Positions 9,934 through 18,422 of a stretch of 64,000 bases of DNA are shown here, in pieces (positions within the stretch are counted from its first letter, which is position 1; the number at the start of each line of letters is the position of its first letter). The DNA is taken from the NCBI RefSeq assembly GCF_027923225.1, contig NZ_BSDI01000071.1:8227-72226 (forward strand). Direction: 5' to 3'. Source of the DNA: Phytohabitans aurantiacus. Its GTDB lineage: Bacteria > Actinomycetota > Actinomycetes > Mycobacteriales > Micromonosporaceae. The notes under the pieces were generated by a model. That model saw only the letters and a list, made by a program, of their open reading frames with translations, was not told the origin of the DNA and did no database searches. A program made the position numbers and the translations under genes.

Positions 9934-10587
9934 TTATCCACGTTTGATCGGATGGGTGCGTCGCTCGGCGGCGTCGAACGCGGGTGCGAGCGGGGCCAGC
10001 GCCGCGCGGAGCTGGTCGGGTAGTGAGCCGGAGGGCACGACCAATCCTCCGGCGGCCTCCGCGCTTCCGGCCGGCCGGAGCCAGCCTTCCAACGCGATGC
10101 GGATGGCCGCGGCCACGCTCGCCGCGAGAACGCGGGCCGTGTGCGCTCCGGCGTCACCTATGCGTTCGGCGATCACCGTCGTGAGAGGAGGCCCGATACT
10201 GGCGGTGGTATCGAGGAACGCGTCGCGCAGCGCGGTCCGGGTGGTGATCAGCAGCAGCGCCTCCTGTTCGCGTTCACCGGCGTTCGTGTACTGCTCGACC
10301 ACTGCTTCGGTGACGGCGTCGGCCAGGCGTGCCCCTGCGGGCCGGGCCGCGACCGCCGCTGCGATCCGCGCCTCCCGGTCCGCGGTAACAGCGGACACGA
10401 TCGCCTGCTCACGGCTGGCGAAGTAGTTGTTGTAGGTGCGCGGCGATACCCCGGCCGCCTCGGCGATGTCCTCGACCCGCACCTGGTCCGCTCCGCGCTC
10501 CACGGCCAGGCGCAGGGCCGCCTCGCGTAGCGCCTCTCGCGTGGCCTGCTTCTTCCGCTCCCGCAGCCCAGGCGATGGTGTCGTCAC
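9934..10587 (-). CDS. TetR-family transcriptional regulator
   Basis: About 217 residues from the GTG at 10587 (VTTPSPGLRERKK...); an in-frame ATG at 10605 would add six residues. The N-terminus is a typical TetR helix-turn-helix: RKKQATREALREAALRLA, then VRVEDIAEAAGVSPRTYNNYF. The rest is an all-helical ligand-binding domain with no recognisable ligand signature. It is divergent from the TIM-barrel gene at 10689, with a strong palindrome between them (10611-10638). Autoregulation and repression of that gene are therefore the natural reading (inference). Confidence 0.9.
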   Translation of the reverse strand: MTTPSPGLRERKKQATREALREAALRLAVERGADQVRVEDIAEAAGVSPRTYNNYFASREQAIVSAVTADREARIAAAVAARPAGARLADAVTEAVVEQYTNAGEREQEALLLITTRTALRDAFLDTTASIGPPLTTVIAERIGDAGAHTARVLAASVAAAIRIALEGWLRPAGSAEAAGGLVVPSGSLPDQLRAALAPLAPAFDAAERRTHPIKRG

Positions 10588-10610
10588 GGTGCCAGCGTGC
10601 CACATAATGA

Positions 10611-10638
10611 TGCGTGCGCGCAAACTTGCGTGCACGCA
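10611..10638. promoter_or_regulatory. Probable TetR operator palindrome
   Basis: A 28-bp imperfect palindrome, with left arm TGCGTGCGCGCAA and right arm TTGCGTGCACGCA, matches at 12 of the 13 outer positions. It sits in the 101-bp space between the divergent TetR and TIM-barrel genes and is followed by a T-run (CTTTTTCTG). Position and symmetry fit a TetR dimer site. Confidence 0.65.
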
Positions 10639-10688
10639 CTTTTTCTGTCAGCCTCGACCCGACCGAGACCGACAGAGAGGACGTCACC

Positions 10689-11714
10689 ATGCGAGCACGA
10701 GGAATGACCTACGACACCGGATTCGTCGTACACGGCCAGCTGTCCCGCGAGCACCTCGACCCCGCGGTGGTCCGGCGCGAGCTCGCCATCATCCGCGACG
10801 ACCTGCACTGCAACGCGGTCCAGATCATCGGCGGCGACCCGGACCGACTGGAGCTGGCCGCCGGTGCCGCCGCCGAACTCGGCTTGGAGGTCTGGTTCTC
10901 GCCCTATCCGCTGGAGCTGGATCCGGAGCAGATCCTCACGCTCTTCCGCGACTGCGCCGAGCGAGCCGAACGGCTCCGGCGGCAGGGGGCCACAGTCGTG
11001 TTCGTCGCAGGGGTCGAGCTGAGCGTGATGAACCGCGGGTTCCTGCCCGGAGAAAGCCCCGAGGAACGAGCCGAGCAGCTGATGAGCCAACCCGAGCGGC
11101 GCGCCGAAGCGATGCGTGAACTCGGCGTGCGCGTCAACGCGTTCCTCCGCGACGCCGCGGCCACCGTCCGCGAGTGCTTCCAAGGCAGGCTCACCTACGC
11201 GGCCATCCAGTTCGAGCAGGTCGACTGGACCCCCTTCGACATCGTGACGTTCGAGCTGATCCGCTCCGCCGAGGTCGCCGACCGGTTCCGGGACGCGGTG
11301 CGCACCCTGGCCCAAGGCCCGAAGCCGCTCGCCATCACCGGGTTCGGCACCGCGGCCTACCGCGGCGCGGGAGACCGCGGTGGGCGAGTGCTGGAAGTCG
11401 TCGAGCACGACCCAAAGACCAAGGCCCCCGTACGGCTCAACGGCGTATACGAGCGCGACGAGGCCGGCCAGGCCGCATACCTGAGCGAACTGCTGGAGAT
11501 CTTCGAGACCGAGGGCGTCGACAGCGCCTTCGTGTTCCTGTTTGCCCTGCCTGGCTACCCCCACCGCCCGGACGGCGACCCCAGGGACGACTTGGACCGG
11601 GCCGGCCTGGGCATCGTCAAACTCCTCGAAGGGCGCCGGGGGCAGACCTACCCCGACATGGAATGGGAGCCCAAGGCCGCCTTCGCGGCGGTGGCGCAGC
11701 GGTATCGGAGGTGA
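10689..11714 (+). CDS. Conserved actinobacterial TIM-barrel-like protein of unknown function
   Basis: A 341-residue protein. The ATG at 10689 lies 8 bp after GAGAGG; the open frame reaches 10614, but that would run through the operator. There is no signal peptide or membrane segment. Alternating beta/alpha pieces such as AVQIIGGDPDRLELAAGAAAELGLEVWFSPYP, VVFVAGVELSVMNRGFLPGE and VDSAFVFLFALPGYPH resemble a glycosidase-type (beta/alpha)8 barrel, with acidic residues at strand ends (E in GVELS, E in FEQVDW). Relatives in Streptomyces are, from memory, sometimes auto-labelled abortive-infection protein without evidence. It is probably under the control of the divergent TetR regulator. No function is claimed. 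Confidence 0.8.
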   Translation: MRARGMTYDTGFVVHGQLSREHLDPAVVRRELAIIRDDLHCNAVQIIGGDPDRLELAAGAAAELGLEVWFSPYPLELDPEQILTLFRDCAERAERLRRQGATVVFVAGVELSVMNRGFLPGESPEERAEQLMSQPERRAEAMRELGVRVNAFLRDAAATVRECFQGRLTYAAIQFEQVDWTPFDIVTFELIRSAEVADRFRDAVRTLAQGPKPLAITGFGTAAYRGAGDRGGRVLEVVEHDPKTKAPVRLNGVYERDEAGQAAYLSELLEIFETEGVDSAFVFLFALPGYPHRPDGDPRDDLDRAGLGIVKLLEGRRGQTYPDMEWEPKAAFAAVAQRYRR

Positions 11715-11734
11715 CAGGCCCCCAAGAAAGACGC

Positions 11735-11811
11735 GAGCTACCGCGATGCCCGTCGCGCTCCATGCCCGCTGCTCCCGCGGCCTCACCCTCCGCGACTACA
11801 CAACCAGTTCG
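11735..11811 (+). repeat. Dispersed palindrome family A, solitary left half (A1)
   Basis: This begins GAGCTACCGCGA and carries the family core CTGCTCCCGCGGCCTCACC. It matches the left arm of copies at 18423, 31407 and 62805 for about 75 bp and then diverges; the complementary right arm is missing. Similarity to A2 extends a few bases upstream (AAGAAA.ACGC). It lies just after the TIM-barrel gene. Confidence 0.75.
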
Positions 11812-11881
11812 CCGGCCCGGCATCGCCGCCGGCTGTAGATCGTGGCGGACGACCCGCACCGCGAAACCTATCTAGCCTGGC

Positions 11882-12289
11882 TCACGGAGTGAAATACTGC
11901 TCGGCAAGGTCGCGGATCACCAGGGAGCCCCAGACTCTGGCGACGGCTCCGATGTGGACGCCGTCGTACCGGATCGGCACCAAGTCGTCGAGTTCGAGCG
12001 GCCTGTTCCCGAGCACTTCGCCACCCGTGCGGGTGATCGCGTCGAACCGGGATTTGGCCTGCTCGAGAATCTGGTGACCGGCGATCCGGTCAGACGTGGG
12101 CGGCTCGTCGCCGACCCAATCCATCAATCCAATGACGACACCGACCCGGTCCTTCTCGCCGAAGGCCGGCACCGCCATGACTCGCCCGCATCCGAACCGT
12201 CCGTTCGACAGCGGTATCGCCCAGTACTGGCCGGCCGCGAGAAGCCTGTTCGATCGCGGAGCAAAGGGGTAGCGCCTCTCATTGGCCAT
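11882..12289 (-). CDS. Imm26-family immunity protein (orphan)
   Basis: 135 residues from the ATG at 12289 (MANERRYPFAPRSN). The motif GQYWAIPLSNGRFGCGRVMAV, the following GVVIGLMDWVGDEPP and a late RVWGSLVIRDLAEQYF match the pattern of immunity protein 26, whose hallmark is GDxFAIPLxDGRYGxGRV. Members neutralise polymorphic-toxin tips in contact-dependent or secreted toxin systems (family knowledge). No toxin gene adjoins it. The nearest is the RHS protein 3.6 kb away on the other strand. It could be an orphan immunity gene against foreign toxins. A direct link to the RHS deaminase tip is speculation. Confidence 0.7.
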   Translation of the reverse strand: MANERRYPFAPRSNRLLAAGQYWAIPLSNGRFGCGRVMAVPAFGEKDRVGVVIGLMDWVGDEPPTSDRIAGHQILEQAKSRFDAITRTGGEVLGNRPLELDDLVPIRYDGVHIGAVARVWGSLVIRDLAEQYFTP

Positions 12290-12321
12290 GACGCCGATGG
12301 TGCCAGTTCGCACGCTGTCTC

Positions 12322-12762
12322 CTAGCGCCGTTCGAGGACGGAGTCGGTGAAGTCTTCGACCGCCCATGCCACCTCGGTGGGTGCGGTCAGATGTGCGGCG
12401 TGTCCATGGCGGCGAAGTACCACGACCGACCGCACGCGGGGTAGCACCTTCGCCAGCGCCTCCCAGCGCTGGCGGAGGTTGGCGGGGCTGCGGTCGCCGC
12501 CGAGCAGGCACGTGGGCACCTCTACGGCGGCGTAGCGGGCAAGTCCCACGCCGAGTGCCTCGATCGCTTCGTCGTCGCTGATCTGTGCCGGTGCGAACGC
12601 CCGCAGCCGGCGCCACACCGACGGAGCCAACCGGACGCAGGTGACCAGCCACCGGGGCGCCTGGACGATCTCCCGCAGATGGATGGCCATGGCTCGGCCC
12701 GGCAGCCTACTGGCACCGAGCTCCCGCACCGGCGGCCCGACCTGTTCTTCGACAAACGCCAC
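12322..12762 (-). pseudogene. Truncated alpha/beta-hydrolase (C-terminal fragment)
   Basis: The C-terminal half reads VPTCLLGGDRSPANLRQRWEALAKVLP...HGHAAHLTAPTEVAWAVEDFTDSVL. This is the typical end of an alpha/beta-hydrolase, with the acid region (GGDRSP) and the final catalytic His (HGHAAH). The nucleophile elbow (GxSxG) and the N-terminal sheet are absent. The frame starts without a credible ribosome site and runs into the divergent gene at 12826. The piece is therefore most likely a remnant left by a rearrangement, although a short expressed protein cannot be excluded. Confidence 0.6.
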
Positions 12763-12825
12763 ACCTCTTCTGCCGCTGCCAGCGGCTGGCTCGCCCCGTC
12801 GCGCTTGTGGGTTAACGTGTGCGCC

Positions 12826-13794
12826 GTGCGTGCCCGCCTACTTGCCGAGTTCCAGCTGTCATCGCAGACGTCGATGGAGTGGACGGGCACCGGCTGGCTC
12901 AACACTGACGCGGAGGCTGGGCTACTGCGATCGTTCGATACCCGGTTACGGCCGTGTTGCCAGATACCGGTGCCCGACCTCGATGGTGACGTGCATGCCT
13001 CGGCAGCATCGGATGGTTCTCGGTTCGCGCTGGTCGGCGTCGACGGCGTCACCGTCATCAACGAGGCCGGCAGGCCGCTGTGGCACCGGCCGGAGCGGAT
13101 CGCCGCGCCGTATCAACGACGTCAACCCAGTGGCCACTTCGACTCCCAAGGCCGGCTATGGGCATACCTGCCTGGCCGCGACGATGAACTGGCTGTCCTC
13201 GACCCGGTCGACGGCTCCCTGATAGCCAGAACGCGGCTGGACACGTACCAGGGCGCCGCCACGTTCCTGAATCATCCTGACGGCTGGCACATCGGTGTGA
13301 CGGTGGCGATGGGCCAGGACGGCACGACCAGCTTCTGGGCCCGCCTGGACGGTGACCGCATCCACCTGCGCTCCGTGTCGGGTGAGATCCTGGCCGATAT
13401 CGCCAGCACCGGCGACTGGTACATCGACCTGCCCCACCGCGGCGACCAGATCGCCGTACGAGACGTCGCTGACGGCACGGCGCGGATCAGCTGCTTCGCC
13501 CGAGATGTTCCCAGGTTCGTACACCCGGTGGGCTACATCCTCAACAGCGCTGCCACCCTTGTCACCGACGAATACCTGCTGGTCGGCGTTGAACCCGACG
13601 ACTGCGACGGCGACGAACAGCATCTATTGCTGGCCACCGACACCCTCACCCATCTGGCGACGATCGACTACCCGCAGCCCATGTTCCTCAATTCGATCAC
13701 GCACGCCGGCGGCAACGGACGCTGGCTGACCCACAACTGGACAACCGGTACCAGCCAACTTTGGTCCCTGCCCGCCACAAACACTGCGCGATAG
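12826..13794 (+). CDS. Unrecognised cytosolic protein, beta-propeller-like
   Basis: 322 residues from the GTG at 12826, chosen because TAACGT lies 7 bp upstream, a leaderless arrangement. There is no signal peptide. The sequence has repeated blade-like strings (SDGSRFALVGVDGVTVINEAG, SQGRLWAYLPGRDDELAVLDPVDGSLIART, GTTSFWARLDGDRIHLRSV, DEYLLVGVEPDD...HLLLATDTLTHLATIDYP) that suggest a six- or seven-bladed propeller. No catalytic motif is seen. It is divergent from the hydrolase remnant and followed by another small unrecognised gene. A propeller fold is inference from repeat spacing. Confidence 0.7.
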   Translation: MRARLLAEFQLSSQTSMEWTGTGWLNTDAEAGLLRSFDTRLRPCCQIPVPDLDGDVHASAASDGSRFALVGVDGVTVINEAGRPLWHRPERIAAPYQRRQPSGHFDSQGRLWAYLPGRDDELAVLDPVDGSLIARTRLDTYQGAATFLNHPDGWHIGVTVAMGQDGTTSFWARLDGDRIHLRSVSGEILADIASTGDWYIDLPHRGDQIAVRDVADGTARISCFARDVPRFVHPVGYILNSAATLVTDEYLLVGVEPDDCDGDEQHLLLATDTLTHLATIDYPQPMFLNSITHAGGNGRWLTHNWTTGTSQLWSLPATNTAR

Positions 13795-13912
13795 ACGCGT
13801 CCACCACGACCCGAGCCTGCCCGAGCGCGACCCGCAGCACTCAGTCGAACCCCGCGACCTGCCGGATGGCGCCCCAACCGATGCAACGAGCCTGCTCGGT
13901 CGATGAACCAAC

Positions 13913-14287
13913 ATGCCGCTGACAGAGTTTTGGCCAGGGTGGACAGCTGGGCCTGGGGCGGCTCAGACTTCCGAGGTGGACTCCGTATCCCGGCGCGAGC
14001 AGCTTCGGGACGCCTTTGCCAACCTGGACGGGCTTGTCAATGCGGAGGGATACGTAGCAACACCGTGGATCCTGCGGATCAGGACCGCCCTGGAGTACTT
14101 ACGCGACGTCGAGACTGGCGACTCCGAGGCGGTAGGTCATGCTCGCCGGATCTTCCTCGACATGCACTTGGGAGGACGGAACTTCGGCGACTTCTTCTTA
14201 TGGCGTGTAGGCGAGCCGAGCCTCCGCCTTGCAAACCAGGAGCTCGAGAGCGCGAAGAATCGAGTATGGGCACTGTTGGAAGACTGA
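13913..14287 (+). CDS. Small unrecognised protein
   Basis: 124 residues from the ATG at 13913. The start is acidic and Trp-rich (MPLTEFWPGWTAGPGAAQ), followed by predicted helices (RREQLRDAFANLDGLVNAEGY, RIRTALEYLRDVETGDSEAVGHARRIFLDMHLGG). There is no signal peptide, membrane segment or cysteine. It lies in the accessory stretch with the Imm26 gene, and its size and composition would fit an immunity-type protein, but no family is recognised. The overlapping frame at 13903 is a shadow. Confidence 0.55.
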   Translation: MPLTEFWPGWTAGPGAAQTSEVDSVSRREQLRDAFANLDGLVNAEGYVATPWILRIRTALEYLRDVETGDSEAVGHARRIFLDMHLGGRNFGDFFLWRVGEPSLRLANQELESAKNRVWALLED

Positions 14288-14359
14288 GCTGTTCCAGATA
14301 GGCACCCTGCCGGACTACCTACCTGATTCGCGGTCCGCGTGGGCCCGTCGCGTGCGTCG

Positions 14360-15208
14360 CTAAGGTGTAGCGAGGTGCCACGTCGCTTCGATGACGTTGT
14401 AGACCGCCGTACGGTGGACCTTTTCCGGGAGCGGCTGGGCGAGCCGCCATTCCTGCGTGGTGGCGGACAGGCTTACGGTTACCGCGTCCGGGGACACGGC
14501 AGCAAGCATTCCGACCCAGTGACGACTCTCTTCGATCAGGGCTTCAACCAGGGCGTGTGGTGGATCCGACACCTCTACCGGTGCGGCATCGGCCAAGGCT
14601 GAGCCTGCTATCAGGGCTAGCAGGCGGCCCAGGATGGCCGGGGGAACTCCTCGATCGGCGGATTCCACCCAGACATAGCAATCGTCGTGCCCGGAGTACC
14701 ACAGACAGCAGCCGGGAAGCGTAGGCAGGATCGGCTGGCCATGATGCGCGGTTGCGATGGCAAGCGCGATCTCGTCCAACTGCTGCGCGTTCGGCTTGTT
14801 CGGAAGGCCGACAAACGTCAGTTCGTATGGGTGCCAGCCGGCCAGGAAGCCGGGCACGTCGTCGCGCCGCATCACCAGTGCCTCGTCGCTGAGACCGACA
14901 ACGCCCGCGGCCAGTGCAGCCCAATCGTGCGCCGAGCAGTCGATGCCCTGCGCTGCGGCAACCTGCGACGGCTTCCACTGAACGTACTGCTCGTCCAGGA
15001 AGCTGTTCGTCGCGACGTCTGCCACGACGACGGTATCGCTCGCCGCTTTCACCAGGACATCTGCTAGCTCTGAAGCCCGGGCCGCGGTCGCCTGGACTGA
15101 CCAGCCGCCGGCGGCCTCGCGGACGCTGAAGCTCAGCGGAAACGGCGCGCAGTTGAGGCCAATGCCGTTGACCGAGAACGCGCCGTCATGCCGGACCTCG
15201 ACCACCAC
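14360..15208 (-). CDS. Unrecognised protein of the accessory region
   Basis: About 282 residues from the GTG at 15208 (or 15205), just after GAAAGGGG on the minus strand; the open frame extends to 15277 without a better ribosome site. The sequence opens VVVEVRHDGAFSVNGIGLNCAPFPLSFSV. Its middle part is WHPYELTFVGLPNKPNAQQLDEIALAIATAHHGQPILPTLPGCCLWYSGHDDCYVWVES. No known domain or membrane segment is recognised. It is followed on the same strand, in gene order, by nothing until the P450-side remnants. It sits next to 15323-15988, also minus, 114 bp upstream, so the two may form a pair. Confidence 0.6.
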   Translation of the reverse strand: MVVEVRHDGAFSVNGIGLNCAPFPLSFSVREAAGGWSVQATAARASELADVLVKAASDTVVVADVATNSFLDEQYVQWKPSQVAAAQGIDCSAHDWAALAAGVVGLSDEALVMRRDDVPGFLAGWHPYELTFVGLPNKPNAQQLDEIALAIATAHHGQPILPTLPGCCLWYSGHDDCYVWVESADRGVPPAILGRLLALIAGSALADAAPVEVSDPPHALVEALIEESRHWVGMLAAVSPDAVTVSLSATTQEWRLAQPLPEKVHRTAVYNVIEATWHLATP

Positions 15209-15322
15209 CGCCCCTTTCAACAGAGCATGACCACAGTGCAGCGTGAAGGATCGCCGCGACCGACATCGTAGATCCAAAGCACTTGCGACAAGACCTCGAC
15301 GAACGTCCTGATCTGGCTGCGG

Positions 15323-15988
15323 TCACACCAGGAGCGGCTTGATGGCGAGCCAGGCGCGGAGCCGGTGGGCCAGGTCTGGATCCTCGAGTTCGTTCAGGTG
15401 CGGTCCGGCGGCGTTGATCAGGTTCTTGGCGCGTCGCGAATCAAGCATCTCCTGGTGTCCCAAAACGAACAGGCTCTTTCGGTCGGTGAGCGTGGCGACC
15501 TGCTCCAGTGCGACGGGTATGGCGTCCAAGCACTCCCGGACGACAGTGTCCGCCGATGGCAGGAGCGCAGCTTCGATGCCCGCGCCTCGCATCCGCGACA
15601 CGAAGTACGCGACGCGCTCTGCGACGTCGTCCCGACTGAGCGTGGAGCGCTCACGCGCCTGCGCCAGCAGCCATATTTTCAGCTGGGCCCAGGCCACCAG
15701 GTTCGCCGGCTGATGCGCCAATCGGTGATCGAGCAGGGTCAGCAGGTGCAGCCACCAGTTCCCCTCCGGGAGCGCCGGCTGATGGCGGTCGAGCCATTGC
15801 CGCCGTGCACCGTCGCTCAACGCCAGCAGCTCATCGAGCTCCTCGACCGTTACTGTCTCGCCTCGCACCCCACCAAGAGTGACGTCGCCGGCGACGACGA
15901 ACAAGAAGGCAACGACGTCCAGAATCCGCACACGACCGCTGCCGGGACGAGCGCTGTCCGGTCCGAAAAATGAGCAGAGCCGGGCCAC
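15323..15988 (-). CDS. Unrecognised helical protein
   Basis: Up to 221 residues. The furthest start is the GTG at 15988; an internal GTG before RGETVTVEELDELLALSDG would give a shorter and equally plausible protein, so the start is uncertain. The body is helical and hydrophilic (EELDELLALSDGARRQWLDRHQPALPEGNWWLHLLTLLDH...DVAERVAYFVSRM...HLNELEDPDLAHRLRAWLAIKPLLV). There is no recognised motif. It lies upstream of, and co-directional with, 14360-15208. Nothing in the sequence supports a function. Confidence 0.55.
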   Translation of the reverse strand: MARLCSFFGPDSARPGSGRVRILDVVAFLFVVAGDVTLGGVRGETVTVEELDELLALSDGARRQWLDRHQPALPEGNWWLHLLTLLDHRLAHQPANLVAWAQLKIWLLAQARERSTLSRDDVAERVAYFVSRMRGAGIEAALLPSADTVVRECLDAIPVALEQVATLTDRKSLFVLGHQEMLDSRRAKNLINAAGPHLNELEDPDLAHRLRAWLAIKPLLV

Positions 15989-16058
15989 CCCAGTGCGGTT
16001 GGATGGCTACCAGCGGCCGTCACGCGGGCCCGCGGATATGGATGAAGAGGAGTGGACG

Positions 16059-16421
16059 ATGCCGATCGCCATGCTGCGAGGCGTGACCCTGGACTGCGCC
16101 GATCCGCAGGCGCTGGCCCGGTTCTACCAAGAGATGACAGGCATGGACCTCGGGTACGACGCCGACGGGTTCGTCGTCCTGACCGGCGGGTCCGGCAGTG
16201 ACCTGGGTTTCCAGCGGGTCGACAGATACCGAGCGCCGCAATGGCCCGGCCAGATTGTGCCGCAGCAGTTCCACCTGGATCTCGGGGTCGAAGACCTCGA
16301 CGCGGCGGAGAAGCTGGCGCTGAGCCTCGGCGCGGTCAGGCCGGATCACCAGCCCGGCGGTGACCAGTGGCGGGTGCTCCTGGACCCGGCCGGTCACCCT
16401 TTCTGCCTGGTCACCGGCTGA
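16059..16421 (+). CDS. VOC-superfamily (glyoxalase-like) protein
   Basis: 120 residues from the ATG at 16059, which follows GAAGAGGAG. The protein covers a complete pair of beta-alpha-beta-beta-beta halves. The first is MLRGVTLDCADPQALARFYQEMTGMDLGYDADGFVVLTGG, and the second QQFHLDLGVEDLDAAEKLALSLGA...WRVLLDPAGHPFCLVTG. H in FHLDLGV and the terminal DPAGHPFCL are the usual metal-side positions of the family. It belongs to the small actinobacterial VOC proteins of unknown substrate. The longer open frame to 15879 overlaps the divergent gene and is not used. Confidence 0.88.
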   Translation: MPIAMLRGVTLDCADPQALARFYQEMTGMDLGYDADGFVVLTGGSGSDLGFQRVDRYRAPQWPGQIVPQQFHLDLGVEDLDAAEKLALSLGAVRPDHQPGGDQWRVLLDPAGHPFCLVTG

Positions 16422-16533
16422 CCACCGAACCGGCCCGAGGTCGCCTCGGTAGATCTGGACCGCCTGCACCAGCAGTTCGGCCGCCCGGACGACAACCAAC
16501 GCACGCAGTCACGCTGGTCGGTACAGTCGCGCG

Positions 16534-16941
16534 GTGACCCAGGCAAGACGGTACGGCTATGTCGGTCCGGTCGAGATTCGCGACCATGCGATCGCATCGG
16601 ACGCTGTGGCTGGCGCCGCGTCGCAGCGAACATGTCGCACTTGCCGGCGGTCAGGACGTCCTCGCCGCCGGGGAGATCACCTTCGCCTCAGCCGAATCCG
16701 GCTGGTGTGTCGTCGCGGTACCAACCAGTCAACGGGGTACTGCCCCGATCCGGACAGCTGGCCCGCCGTGGCGCGGGCACTGGACCGCGTGGGCGTCCCG
16801 CATCCGGGTGCCTTCACCGACGCCGTCATTTTCCGTCGTTGTCCCACGTGCGGCGAGCGCAACGTCGTGCGGGGCGACGATTTCGTCTGCGCCGTATGTG
16901 ACAGCGCATTGCCGACGCGGTGGAACTTCGCGCCTGACTGA
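16534..16941 (+). pseudogene. Frameshifted conserved actinobacterial gene
   Basis: Three collinear pieces of one protein appear in alternating frames. MTQARRYGYVGPVEIRDHAIAS is in the frame of 16534. LAPRRSEHVALAGGQDVLAAGEITFASAES...VVAV (about 16604-16720) is in the next frame. NQSTGYCPDPDSWPAVARALDRVGVPHPGAFTDAVIFRRCP, ending in a CPTCGERN...CAVC zinc-ribbon-like end, is back in the first frame. A family with this order (RRYGYVGP...LxLAPRRSEHV...GEITF...NQSTGYCPDP..W) is known to me from actinomycete genomes. The gene here has two indels and about 25 residues missing near 16600. It is either decayed or affected by sequence error. Confidence 0.6.
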
Positions 16942-16994
16942 CCAAACAGTTGACGGAGTAAGGAGCTGTTCGTGCGCCGGGTAGGTTCCGCTGG

Positions 16995-17501
16995 ATGAGC
17001 ACGGAGATCAGGTTCACGAAGTGGGGCGGTCGCAGGCATTGGCGGTACCCGATGCAGCCCTTGGGTGAAGACCGGCACGGGCGCTGGTTTGGTGCGCGGG
17101 CGGGCATCCTGCTGCGGCGGGGCTTCGAGGAACCGATCGTGCAGCCACATGATTTCGTCGTGTTGGTTCCAGCCGACGGATGTTGGATCGCGAGATGGAA
17201 CGGCCCTGGTGAGTCCGACATCTCGATCTACGTCGACGTGACGAGTAAGCCGACGTTTCAGCCGGGCGTGGTGTCCGCTGTCGACCTGGACCTGGATGTC
17301 GTGCAGCATCGCGACGGCACCGTCCGGGTCCTTGACGAGGACGAGTTCGCCGAACATCAGGTGCGTTACCACTACCCGGCCGCAGTGGTGGCGCAGGCAC
17401 AGGCCACGACCGACGATCTGGTCGCACGGCTCACGGCCGGAGCGGAGCCGTTCGGCAAGGCTGGGTCGGCCTGGCTGCAAAGGTTCGTCGAGAACGGCTG
17501 A
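16995..17501 (+). CDS. DUF402 (FomD/nucleotide-diphosphatase-like) protein
   Basis: 168 residues from the ATG at 16995. The family pattern is present: KWGGRRHWRYPMQPLGEDRHGRWFGARAG at the start, WIARWN near residue 65, then ISIYVDVTSKP and VDLDLDVVQHRDGTVRVLDEDEFAEHQ. The acidic residues in VDLDLDVV and DEDEF correspond to the metal-binding cluster of the DUF402 barrel, some of whose members hydrolyse nucleoside tri- or diphosphates (family knowledge). It stands 54 bp after the frameshifted gene on the same strand. Substrate unknown. Confidence 0.85.
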   Translation: MSTEIRFTKWGGRRHWRYPMQPLGEDRHGRWFGARAGILLRRGFEEPIVQPHDFVVLVPADGCWIARWNGPGESDISIYVDVTSKPTFQPGVVSAVDLDLDVVQHRDGTVRVLDEDEFAEHQVRYHYPAAVVAQAQATTDDLVARLTAGAEPFGKAGSAWLQRFVENG

Positions 17502-17642
17502 GCCCGGTGACTGGCGAGCTCTAGCATCACGGTGACCTCGGAGACGAGCGACCGGCTTGGCGCTGCCGCCGGGTACGAATACCTAGTCCGGCGGGCACGC
17601 CGACTCATTCGCCGGTCCGGGAGGGGTTCGTATGATCGAGCC

Positions 17643-18353
17643 GTGAACGCGATAGTGCCCGGCGGGCGTCGGTTGCGCGGCACCATGGCGGGACGCCACA
17701 CCGCGGCTGCGCTCGTAGGCGTCGTCGCGGTGGCGGTCGCGGCGATCGCGGTGGCGGCTTTGCTAAACCGGCAGAGGTACGTGCTGCTTCTGCCGATGGC
17801 GACGTGGCGGGCAAGGGCCATCCTGGTCGTCGTCGCGCCGGGGTTGCTTGGGCTCGCATGGTGGCTGCTGGCCCGGACTCGCAGATCCGCCATAGCCGCC
17901 GCGTCTGCGACCGTGCTGGCGCAGGCGGTGGCCTGCGTTGGCGGATACTGGCTGCTGGCCTGGTCCGCTCTCATCGAGGAGATTCCGAACGAAGGGCCTG
18001 AGACCATCGCGGTTTCGCCGGCCGGCGACTTCGAACTCGTCCGAACCGTCTACCGAGATGGGCTCGGCGAGGGATCGTACGAGGTGGTGCGTGTCAGGTC
18101 ACGGGACGGGGCGGCCAGCAGGGAATCGGCGGCCGCCGTCGTTCGCTGCCGCACCTCGTACTACGAGTCGCCGGAGATGGTCACGTGGCACGTCGTCACC
18201 GCGCGCGACGTCGTTTTCGTCGACGAGACGACCATCGACACGAGCCATACCGATCGGCTTGTCCGCTTCGATCCGGACACGCTTCGGGTGGACGGCGCCG
18301 TCCAGCTACCCGTCTGCCCGACCGAGCGACAGCGTCCGACTACCGGTGGATAG
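17643..18353 (+). CDS. Membrane protein of unknown function
   Basis: 236 residues from the GTG at 17643. That start is favoured because TATGAT lies exactly six bases upstream, a leaderless promoter; the open frame reaches back to 17532. Three hydrophobic segments follow: AAALVGVVAVAVAAIAVAAL, ILVVVAPGLLGLAWWLLA and a third at ATVLAQAVACVGGYWLLAW. A soluble C-terminal half of about 110 residues follows, presumably extracytoplasmic (AVSPAGDFELVRTVYRDGLGEGSYEVVRVRSR...). No family is recognised. Confidence 0.65.
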   Translation: MNAIVPGGRRLRGTMAGRHTAAALVGVVAVAVAAIAVAALLNRQRYVLLLPMATWRARAILVVVAPGLLGLAWWLLARTRRSAIAAASATVLAQAVACVGGYWLLAWSALIEEIPNEGPETIAVSPAGDFELVRTVYRDGLGEGSYEVVRVRSRDGAASRESAAAVVRCRTSYYESPEMVTWHVVTARDVVFVDETTIDTSHTDRLVRFDPDTLRVDGAVQLPVCPTERQRPTTGG

Positions 18354-18422
18354 CCAATGGTGAATCGGCGTCCATCGTGACTGACGGGGGAGCCAGCACT
18401 GGCACAGGACAAAGAAATACGC

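Noticed and set aside
12522..13061. 179-codon minus-strand frame
   Set aside because: Shadow of the gene at 12826 with no ribosome site or recognised motif.
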